Source: Zea mays (lineage: Eukaryota > Streptophyta > Magnoliopsida > Poales > Poaceae). From it: a stretch of DNA of 64,000 bases. This document shows positions 44,965-54,649 of this stretch, piece after piece. Under the pieces are notes generated by a model. That model saw nothing but the letters and a program-made list of their open reading frames with translations. It had not been told where the DNA came from and made no database searches. Position numbers and translations under genes: made by a program. Numbering within the stretch: the first letter of the stretch is position 1; each line of letters begins with the position of its first letter. The stretch lies in NCBI RefSeq assembly GCF_902167145.1, contig NC_050098.1:36512501-36576500 (forward strand), given 5' to 3'.

Positions 44965-46255
44965 TGATAGTCGCCTAGAGGGGGGGGGGTGAATAGGGCG
45001 AAACTGAATTTTACAAATATAAACACAACTACAAGCCGGGTTAGCGTTAGAAATAAAAACGAGTCCGCGAGAGAGGGTGCAAAACAAATCTCAAGCAAAT
45101 AAGGAGTGTGACACAAGGATTTGTTTTACCGAGGTTCGGTTCTCGCAAACCTACTCCCCGTTGAGGTGGTCACAAAGACCGGGTCTCTTTCAACCCTTTC
45201 CCTCTCTCAAACGGTCCTTTCGACCGAGTGAGCTTCTCTTCTCAAATCAAAACCGGGAACAAAACTTCCCCACAAGGGCCACCACACAATTGGTGCCTCT
45301 TGCCTTGATTACAATGGAGTTTTGATCAAAAGAACAAGTGAGAAAGAAAAGAAGCAATCCAAGCGCAAGAGCTCAAAAGAACACGGCAAATCTCTCTCGC
45401 TAATCACTAAAGCTTTGAGTGGAGTTGGAGATGATTTGATCTCTTTGGTGTGTCTAGAATTGAATGCCTAGCTCTTGTAAGTGGTTGAGAAGTGGAAAAC
45501 TTGGATGCAATGAATGGTGGGTGGTTGGGGGTATTTATAGCCCCAACCACCAAACTAGCCGTTTGGTGGGGCTGTCTGTCGCATGGTGCACCGGACAGTC
45601 CGGTGCACACCGGACAGTCCGGTGCGCCAGCCACGTCACCAAAGCCGTTGGGTTCTGACCGTTGGAGCTCTGTCTTCTAGGCCCGCCTGGATGTCCGGTG
45701 GCGCACCGGACATGTACTATAGAGTGTCCGGTGCGCCAGCATGGGCGTGCCTGACTTCTGCGCGCGCTGGCGCGCATTTAATGCGTCCGCAGGTAGCCGT
45801 TGGCGCCGAAGTAGCCGTTGCCCCGTTGTTACACCGGACAGTCCGGTGTACACCGGACATGTCCGGTGAATTATAGCGGAGCAACTGCTACGAATTCCCG
45901 AGGCCGCCAAGTTCCAGAGCCGCGTCCTCTTGGAGCACCGGACACTGTCCGATGCACACCGGACATGTCCGGTGAATTATAGCGCGCCGACTCTGAAAAT
46001 TCCCGAGGCTGAGGAGTTCAGCGCGAGGTCCCCTGGTGCACCGGACAGTCCGGTGCGCCAGACCAGGGAGCCTTTCGGAATGCCTTTAGCTCTCTATTTT
46101 GAACCCAATATTGGTCTTTTTAATTGGCTTGTTGTGAACCTTTGGCACCTGTATAACTTATACACTAGAGCAAACTAGTTAGTCCAATTATTTGTGTTGG
46201 GCAATTCAACCACCAAAATTATTTAGGAACTAGGTGTAATCCTAATTCCCTTTCA
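44965..46255 (-). repeat. RE8 5' LTR
   Basis: 1,291 bp. It contains paired palindromes near 45835-45870 and 45935-45975 that are single in the 3' LTR. Minus-strand TATA within a GGTTGGGG/CCCCAACC inverted repeat near 45525-45550. Confidence 0.9.
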
Positions 46256-46260
46256 CGGTC

Positions 46261-46577
46261 CTTTTGCTTTTGGCTAATACGCTCTCCCCCTTTGGCATTG
46301 ATCGCCAAAAACGGAGGCTTGAGAGCCCTTTTTAAATTCTCTCCCCCTTTGGCAAACAATATATGAGTGAAGGATTATACCAAAGTGGAGAGCGATGCAG
46401 AGTGATGGCGAAGGGTAAATAATACGATGGAGTGGAGTGGAAGCCTTGTCTTCGCCGAAGACTCCATTTCCCTTTCAATCTATGACTTAGCAAGAAATAC
46501 ACTTGAAAAACACATTAATCATAGCAAATGAAAGAGATATGATCAAAGGTACATAAATGAGCTATGTGTGCAAGGTA
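46261..46577 (-). other. RE4 3' non-coding region, part 2
   Basis: Resumes RE4 after the RE8 duplication. It holds CTCCCCC purine-tract complements (46284, 46342) and GTCTTCGCCGAAGAC at 46448-46462 next to CCCTTTCAAT. No coding sequence. Confidence 0.7.
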
Positions 46578-48094
46578 TCAATCAAAATTCCGAGAATCAA
46601 GAATGTTTAGCTCATTCCTAAGTTTGGTAAAAGTTTTCTCATCTAATGGTTTGGTAAAGATATCAGCTAATTGTTCTTTGGTGCTAACATAAGCAATCTC
46701 GATATCCCCCCTTTCTTGGTGATCCCTCAAAAAGTGATACCGAATGGCTATGTGCTTAGTGCGGTTGTGCTCAACGGGATTATCCGCCATGCGGATTGCA
46801 CTCTCATTATCACATAGGAGAGGGACTTTGGTTAATTTGTAACCATAGTCCCTAAGGGTTTGTCTCATCCAAAGCAATTGCGCGCAACAATGACCTGCGA
46901 CAATGTACTCGGCTTCGACAGTAGAAAGAGCTACTGAATTTTGTTTCTTTGAAGCCCAAGACACCAGTGATCTTTCCAAGAACTGACAAGTCCATGATGT
47001 GCTCTTTCTATCAATTTTACACCCTGCCTAATCAGCATATGAATAACCTATTAAATCAAAGGTGGATCCCTTGGGGTACTAAAGACCAAACTTAGGTGTA
47101 TGAACTAAATATCTCAATATTCTTTTCACGGCCCTAAGGTGAACTTCCTCAGGATCGGCTTGGAATCTTGCACACATGCATACGGAAAGCATAATATTCA
47201 GTCGAGATGCACATAAATAGAGTAGAGATCCTATTATTGACCGGTATACCTTTTGATCTACATGTTTACCTCCCGTGTCGAGGTCGAGATGCCCATTGGT
47301 TCCCATGGGTGTCTTGATGGGCTTGGCATCCTTCATTCCAAACTTGGTGAGTATGTCCTGAGTATACTTGGTTTGGCTAATGAAGGTGCCCTCTTGAAGT
47401 TGCTTCACTTGAAATCCTAAGAAATACTTCAACTCCCCCATCATAGACATCTCGAATTTTTGAATCATAATCCTACTAAACTCTTCACAAGTAGATTTGT
47501 TAGTAGACCCAAATATGATATCATCAACATAAATTTGGCATACAAACAAATAATTTGCAATGGTTTTAGTAAAGAGAGTAGGATCGGCTTTACCGACTTT
47601 GAAGCCATTAGTGATAAGAAAATCTCTTAGGCATTCATATCATGCTCTTAGGGCTTGCTTGAGCCCATAAAGCACCTTACAGAGTTTGTAAACATGATTA
47701 GGATACTCACGATCTTCGAAGCCGGGAGGTTGCTCAACATAGACCTCCTCCTTGATTGGTCCATTGAGGAAGGCACTTTTTACGTCCATTTGATAAAGCT
47801 TAAAGCCATGGTAAGTAGCATAGGCAAGTAATATGCGAATTGACTCAAGCCTAGCTACAGGTGCATAGGTTTGACCGAAATCCAAACCTTCGACTTGTGA
47901 ATATCTCTTGGCCACAAGTCGAGCTTTGTTCCTTGTCACCACACCATGCTCATCTTGCTTGTTGCGGAAGACCCACTTGGTTCCTACAACATTTTGGTTA
48001 GGACGTGGAACAAGATGTCATACCTCATTCCTCGTGAAGTTGTTGAGTTCCTCTTGCATCGCCAACACCCAATCTGAATCCCTTAATGCGTCTT
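46578..48094 (-). pseudogene. RE4 pol remnant (RT and RNase H), multiple stops, cut by RE10
   Basis: The minus-strand copia RT/RNase H ends [13 protein letters not shown]...[31 protein letters not shown] and [11 protein letters not shown] are readable. Four conserved Trp positions are stops: 47028-47030, 47079-47081, 47640-47642 and 48018-48020. The 5' side is broken at 48094 by RE10; the rest of RE4 is not in the window. The lesion load shows an old insertion. Confidence 0.88.
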
Positions 48095-48602
48095 TGAAAG
48101 TCGCCTAGAGGGGGGTGAATAGGCAAATCTGAAATTTATAAAGTTTAAGCACAACTACAAGCCGGGGTTAGCGTTAGAAATGTAAACGAGTCAGAAAGAG
48201 AGGGCGAAAACAAATCACAAGCGAATAAGAACGGATGACACTGTAGCGTTTCACTGTTCCTTTGTAGACGACCGTTGGCGCGGACGACCGTTGCTCCGCT
48301 GGCACACCGGACAGTCCGGTGAATTATAGCGGAGCGGCCTCCCCGAATTCCCGAAGGTGGCAAGTTTGGAGTTGAGCTCCCTGGTGCACCGGACAGTCCG
48401 GTGCGCGTAACCAGGGCTGCCTTTGGGTTGTCTTTTGCTCTTCTTATTTGAACCCTTTCTTGGACTTTTTATTGGTTTGTGTTGAACCTTTGGCACCTGT
48501 AAAACTTATAATCTAGAGCAAACTAGTTAGTTCAATTATTTGTGTTGGGCACTTCAACCACCAAAATTATTTAGGAAAAGGTGTAAGCCTATTTCCCTTT
48601 CA
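48095..48602 (-). mobile_element. RE10 3' LTR with a large internal deletion
   Basis: Only 508 bp: Ji-like start TGAAAGTCGCCTAGAGG and end ...TATTTCCCTTTCA. Relative to RE4, the part between GACACTGT (about 5811) and GCACTGT (about 6468) is missing, joined at 48236-48244 (GACACTGTAGCG). The TATA box and most palindromes are gone. The presumed target duplication on the left is GTCTT (48090-48094). Confidence 0.85.
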
Positions 48603-49388
48603 ATCTCCCCCTTTTTGGTGATTGATGCCAACACAAATCAAAGCAAATGTATAATTGCAAAATTGAACTAGTTTGTATAATGAAAGTGCAAAGGTTACTT
48701 GGAATGAAACCAATATTACATTTCATAAGATATGCATGGATGCTTTCTTCATATTTAATATTTTGGACCACGCTTGCACCACTTGTTTTGTTTTTGCAAA
48801 CTCTTTTGGAAATTCTTTTCAAAGTCCTTTTGCAAATAGTCAAAGGTAAATGAATAAGATTTTGAGAAGCATTTTCAAGATTTGAAATTTTCTCCCCCTC
48901 TTTCAAATGCTTTTCCTTTGACTAAACAAAACTCCCCCTTAATGAAATTCTCCTCTCAGTGTTCAAGAGGGTTTTAGATATTAATTTTGAAAGGGGTTAT
49001 CCCAATTTGAAAATTCTATCAACAATAAGATACCATTTGAAAAACCTTCTTTTAATACAAATTTGAAAGATTTTTGAAATTGGTGGTGGTGCGGTCATTT
49101 TGCTTTGGGCTAATACTTTCTCCCCCTTTGGCATGAAGCGCCAAAAACGGATACTTGTGAGTGAAATATAAGCCCTTTTGTCAAACTTTCTCCCCCTTTG
49201 GTAAATAATATAGGAGTGAAGATTATACCAAAATGGAGTGGAAGCCTTGTCTTCGCCGAAGACTCCATTTCCCTTTCAATCTATGACTTAGCATGTAATA
49301 CACTTGAAAACCACATTAGTCATAGCACATGAAAGAGAGATGATCAAAGGTATAAATGAGCTATGTGTGCAAAATATCAATCAAAATT
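48603..49388 (-). other. RE10 3' non-coding region
   Basis: Starts with the complement of the terminal polypurine tract (ATCTCCCCCTTTTTGG), with further CTCCCCC tracts near 48893, 48931, 49120 and 49190 and the palindrome GTCTTCGCCGAAGAC at 49249-49263. No coding sequence. Confidence 0.75.
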
Positions 49389-52300
49389 CCTAGAATCAAG
49401 AATATTTAGCTCATGCCTAAGTTTGGTAAAAGTTTTCTCATCTAATGGTTTGGTAAAGATATCGGCTAATTGTTATTTAGTGTTAATATAAGCAATCTTG
49501 ATATCCCACCGTTGTTGGTGATCCCTCAAAAAGTGATACCGAATGGCTATGTGCTTAGTGCGGCTGTGCTCAACGGGATTATCCGCCATGCGGATTGCAC
49601 TCTCATTATCACATAGGAGAGGAACTTTGGTTAATTTGTAACCATAGTCCCTAAGGGTTTGCCTCATCCAAAGCAATTGCGCGCAACAATGGCCCGCGAC
49701 AATGTACTCGGCTTCGGCGGTAGAAAGAGCTACAAAATTTTGTTTCTTAGAAGCCCAAGACACCAGAGATCTTCCCAAGAACTGGTAAGTCCCTGATGTG
49801 CTCTTTCTATCAATTTTACACCCTGCCCAATCAGCATCTGAATATCCTATTAAATCAAATGTGGATCCCTTGGGGTACCAAAGGCCAAACTTAGGAGAAT
49901 AAACTAAATATCTCAAGATTCGTTTCACGGCCCTAAGGTGAACTTCCTTAGGATCGGCTTGGAATCTTGCACACATGCATACGGAAAGCATAATATCTGG
50001 TCGAGATGCACATAAATAGAGTAAAGATCCTATCATCGACCGGTATACCTTTTGATCTATGGATTTACCTCCCGTGTCGAGGTCGAGATGCCCATTGGTT
50101 CCCATGGGTGTCTTGATGGGCTTGGTATCCTTCATCCCAAACTTGGTAAGAATGTCTTGAATGTACTTCGTTTGGCTCTTGGAGTTGCTTGACTTGAAAT
50201 CCTAAGAAATACTTCAACTCCCCCATCATAGACATCTCGAATTTTTGAACCATAATCCTACTAAACTCTTCACATGTAGATTTGTTAGTAGACCCAAATA
50301 TGATATCATCAACATAAATTTGGCATACAAACAAATCATTTGCAATTGTTTTAGTAAAGAGAGTAGGATCGGCTTTGCCGACTTTGAAGCCATTAGCAAT
50401 AAGAAAATCTCTTAGGCATTCATACCATGCTCTTGGGGCTTGCTTGAGCCCATAAAGCGCCTTAGAGAGTTTATAAACATGGTTAGGGTACTCACTATCT
50501 TCAAAGCCAGGAGGTTGCTCAACATAGACCTCTTCCTTGATTGGTCCATTGAGGAAGGCACTTTTCACGTCCACTTGGTAAAGCTTAAAGCCATGGTAAG
50601 TAGCATAGGCAAGTAATATACGAATTGACTCAAGCCTAGCTATGGGTGCATAGGTTTCACCGAAATCCAAACCTTTGACTTGTGAATATCCCTTGGCCAC
50701 AAGTCGGGCTTTGTTCCTTGTCAACACACCATGCTCATCTTGTTTGTTGCGGAAGACCCACTTGGTTCCTACAACATTTTGATTATGACATGGAACTAAA
50801 TGCCATACCTCATTTCTCGTGAAGTTGTTGAGTTCCTCTTGCATTGCCAACACCCAATCCGAATCCCTTAATGCGTCTTCTACCCTGTATGGCTCAATAG
50901 AAGACACAAAGGAGTAATGTTCACAAAAATGAGCAACACGAGATCGAGTGGTTACCCCCTTATGAATATCGCTGAGGATGGAGTTCACGGCATGATCTCG
51001 TTGTATTGCTTGGTGGACTCTTGGGTGTGGCGGTTTTGGATCCTCATCATCTTCCTTGTCTTCATTAGTATCTCCCCCTTGATCATTGTCCTCCTCTTGA
51101 TGTGGCTCCTCTTGATCTTCATTTTCATCATCTTGAGCTTGATCCTCATCTTGAGTTGGTGGAGATGCTTGCATGGAGGAAGATGGTTGATCTTGTGCTT
51201 GTGGAGGCTCTTCGGATTCCTTAGGACACACATCCCCAATGGACATGTTCCTTAGCGCGATGCACAGAGCCTCTTCATCATCTAGCTCATCAAGATCAAC
51301 TTGCTCTACTTGAGAGCCGTTAGTCTCATCAAACACAATGTCACAAGAAACTTCAACTAGTCCAGTGGATGAATCATATCCTAGTAAAAAGCCTTCTACA
51401 GCCTTAGGAGCAAATTTAGATTCAGTGGATGAATCATACCCTTGTGTTTGAATCATATCCTAGTAAAAAGCCTTCTACAGCCTTAGGAGCAAATTTAGAT
51501 TTTCTACCTCTTTTAACAAGAATAAAGCATTTGCTACCAAAGACTCTAAAATATGAAACATTGGGCTTTTTACCAGTTAGGAGTTCATATGATGTCTTCT
51601 TGAGGATTCAGTGAAGGTAGAGACGGTTGATGGTGTAGCAAGCGGTGTTGATTGCTTCCGCCCAAAACCAGTCCGAAGTCTTGTATTCATCAAGCATGGT
51701 CCTCGCCATGTCAAGTGGAGTTCTATTCTTCCTCTCCACTACACCATTTTGTTGTGGCGTGTAGGGAGAAGAGAACTCATTCTTGATGCCCTCATCCTCA
51801 AGGTAGCCTTCTATTTGTGAGTTCTTGAACTCCGTCCCATTGTCGCTTCTAATCTTTTTGATCCTTAAGCCGAACTCATTTTGAGTCCGTCTCAAGAATC
51901 CCTTTAAGGTCTCTTGGGTTTGAGATTTATCCTGCAAAAAGAATACCCAAGTGAAGCGAGAATAATCATCCACAATTACAAGACAATACTTACTCCCGTC
52001 GATGCTTATGTAAGCGATCGGGCCGAATAGATCCATGTGGAGTAGTTCAAGCGGCCTGTCGGTCGTCATGATGTTCTTGTGTGGATGATGAACACCAACT
52101 TGCTTCCCTGCTTGACATGCGCTACAAACCCTGTCTTTCTCAAAATGAACATTTGTTAGTCCCAAAATGTGTTCTCCCTTTAGAAGTTTATGAAGATTCT
52201 TCATCCCAACGTGGGCTAGTCGGCGATGCCAGAGCCAACCCATGTTAGTCTTAGCAATTAAGAAAGTGTCGAGTTCAGCTCTATTAAAATCAACTAAGTA

Positions 52301-52657
52301 TAGCTGACCCTCTAATACTCCCTTAAATGCTACTGAATCATCACTTCTTCTAAAGACAGTAACACCTATATCCGTAAAAAGACAGTTGTAGCCCATTTTA
52401 TATAATTGAGAAACTGAAAGCAAGTTATAATCTAAAGAATCTACAAGAAAAAACATTGGAAATGGAATGGTCAGGTGATATAACAATTTTACCAAGTCCT
52501 TTGACCAAACCTTGATTTCCATCCCCGAATGTGATAGCTCTTTGGGATCATGGTTTTTCTCGTAGGAGGAGAACATCCTTTTCTCCCCAGTCATGTGGTT
52601 TGTGGACCCACTATCAATAATCCAACTTGAGCCCACGGATCATAAACCTACAAAACA
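49389..52657 (-). pseudogene. RE10 pol, degenerate
   Basis: All copia pol blocks are recognisable on the minus strand: DSGSTNHMTG (about 52595), integrase zinc region and DLFGP/SDNGTEF, the VERKNR motif, acidic linker, RT with YVDDIIFGS (near 50300) and RNase H. Lesions: a stop near the C-terminus at 49473, a small deletion near 50178 that shifts frame within RT, a local duplication/deletion at about 51363-51500 in the integrase tail, and compensating frameshifts at about 52440-52560. Confidence 0.85.
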
Positions 52658-53805
52658 AATTTAGGCCTTGTCCTTAGGTACCCAAACGGTCTTGGGTCCT
52701 TTGACATTAGAAACAAGTACCTTGGGTACCCAAACACAAGTCTTGGAGCCCTTGTGTTTGCCGCAACATATTTGACAACTATTTGCCTGATTTGTTAGTT
52801 AAAACATAAGATGCATCAAAAGTCTTAAATGAAATATTAGGTTCATTTGATGCAATAGGAGTTTTCTTCTTAGGCAATTTAGCATGAGTGGATTGCCTAG
52901 AACTAGATGCCTCACTCTTATACATAAAAGCATGATGAGAGCCAGAGTGAGACTTTCTAGAGTGAATTCTCCTAATTTTGTGTTTGGTTTAACCGGTAGG
53001 GTACAAAATGTAACCCTCGTTATCCTGAACCATGGGAGCTTTGCCCTTAATAAAGTTAGACAATTTCTTAGGGGCATTAAGCTTGACATTGTCTCCCTTT
53101 TGGAAGCCAATGCCATCCTTAATCCCAGGGCGTCTCCCACTATAAAGCATACTACGAGCAAATTTAAAATTTTCATTCTCTAATTCATGCTCGGCAATAT
53201 TAGCATCTAATTTTGCTATATGATCATTTTGTTGTTTAATCATAGCAATATGATCAAGAATAGCATCAATATTAACATCTCTACATCTATTGCAAATAGT
53301 AACATGATCAACCGTAGATGTAGAGGGTTTGCAATCATTTAATTCAACAATCTTAGCTTCTAAAATAGCATTCTCATTTCTAAGATTAGAAATAGAAATA
53401 TTACAAACATCTAATTCCTTAGCCTTAGCAATTAATTTATCATTCTCAAACTAAAGGCTAGCAAGAGATTCATTCAATTTGTCAATCTTAGCAATTAAAC
53501 TAGCATTACCATTTCTAAGATTTACAATTGAATCATCACAAACATTTGATTTCTCAACCTTAGCAATTAATTTGGCATTTTCATTTCTAAGGCTAGAAAT
53601 AGTGTCATGTCAAGTGCTTAGCTCACTAGTTAATTTTTCACATTTTTCTACCTCTAGAGCATAAGCATTTTTAACCTTAACATGCTTCTTATTTTCTTTA
53701 ATAAGGAAGTCCTCTTGGCTATCCAAGAGTTCATCCTTCTCATGAATGGCACTAATCAATTCATTTAATTTTTCCTTTTGTTGCATGTTTAATTTGGCAA
53801 AAAGG
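52658..53805 (-). pseudogene. RE10 gag C-terminal remnant, cut by RE11
   Basis: Corresponds to the coiled-coil and C-terminal half of the RE7-type gag (for example KLNELISAIHEKDELLDSQE, FKFARSMLYSGRRPGIKDGI) with several stops and indels. It ends at 53805, where RE11 begins; AAAGG (53801-53805) is the presumed duplication. The N-terminal half is outside the window. Confidence 0.8.
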
Positions 53806-54279
53806 TGTTGGAACTTGCTCTCACTCGCAAGGGGGGCCAACAAGGGTGAACAGTGACGTTAACAGGGTTACGCGCTAGATGGCAATAGCTCTGTTAATCT
53901 GGCCTCTCACGGGCACTGTGCGGGGGTATTTATAGGTACCTGAGCGCCCAGCGCCTTGTGCTAAGGACGCATGTGCCCTCAGCTACCTAGGTTATCCCCA
54001 GAATATTCCCATAAAGCAGGGTTACATACTATAATTACAGGGATGCCTTTACAAATTAGGCCCGTAACACGCGGCGGCCACGCAGGGCCCGTTACAATGG
54101 GCCGGATCACACGTGGGCCTTTGAGCTGGACGAGGCCGCACTGTGGGATGACGCCATCGCAGGCCTTCGTCTGGTGCCGAATCGAGCGAAGGGTGTCCCT
54201 GCCCGTTTTGTCTCTGTCGGACCAGCGACTGCAACGAAGGCCTCGAGCGAAGGGTGGCGTCTTTGCCTTCGCCCCAACA
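53806..54279 (-). repeat. RE11 3' LTR
   Basis: Termini TGTTGG and CCAACA form the expected short inverted repeat. A TATA motif reads on the minus strand (complement of 53927-53934). Downstream on the plus strand TTTGCCCTCCGAGGG is the complement of a purine-rich tract at the pol side. Confidence 0.75.
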
Positions 54280-54408
54280 TTTGCCCTCCGAGGGACCAGT
54301 TCGACAAAGTCACCTGGTGCCGAAGACGTCGCTAGATGGAGGAGACGCTGCCCTCGCTCGAAGTGGTTCCGCGGGGGTTTTTGACATGACCGTTGATTGA
54401 TAGCGTAC

Positions 54409-54487
54409 TGTTGGATTGCGGGTTTCCCGAAGCGCGCGCCCTGTTGGATTGCAGGTTTCCCGAAGAGCCGCGCCCTGTCTATAAAAG
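54409..54487 (+). promoter_or_regulatory. Candidate promoter of the RE11 antisense gene
   Basis: Two direct copies, period 33 bp, of TGTTGGATTGC(G/A)GGTTTCCC (54409 and 54442) are followed by TATAAAAG at 54480-54487, which lies 163 bp before the first ATG of the antisense gene. It is just inside the LTR and points away from it. Assignment is by motif and position. Confidence 0.55.
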
Positions 54488-54649
54488 GGGGCGGGGGTCG
54501 GCGCTTTTTGAACTTCACTTTCCGCGCTCCGTGAAAACCCTAGCCGCCTTTTTCACCGTCTTGCTGCTCGTCTGCCCGCTGTGCTCTTGTTCACCGGAGA
54601 TCTGGCTCGAGTGAAGCAGACCGCCCGCCGCCGCCGACGGTACGTAGCG

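Larger units (their letters stand above)
35623..46255 (-). mobile_element. RE8: decayed Sirevirus-type copia, full length, with solo LTR RE9 inside
   Basis: A minus-strand element with 3' LTR 35623-36870 and 5' LTR 44965-46255; target duplication CGGTC at 35618-35622 and 46256-46260. About 9.4 kb without RE9. It is the same subfamily as RE7 (LTR end GACTATCA, gag start MSGDHAKK). It is not autonomous: gag is frameshifted, pol has two stops, and a solo LTR splits integrase. Confidence 0.92.
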
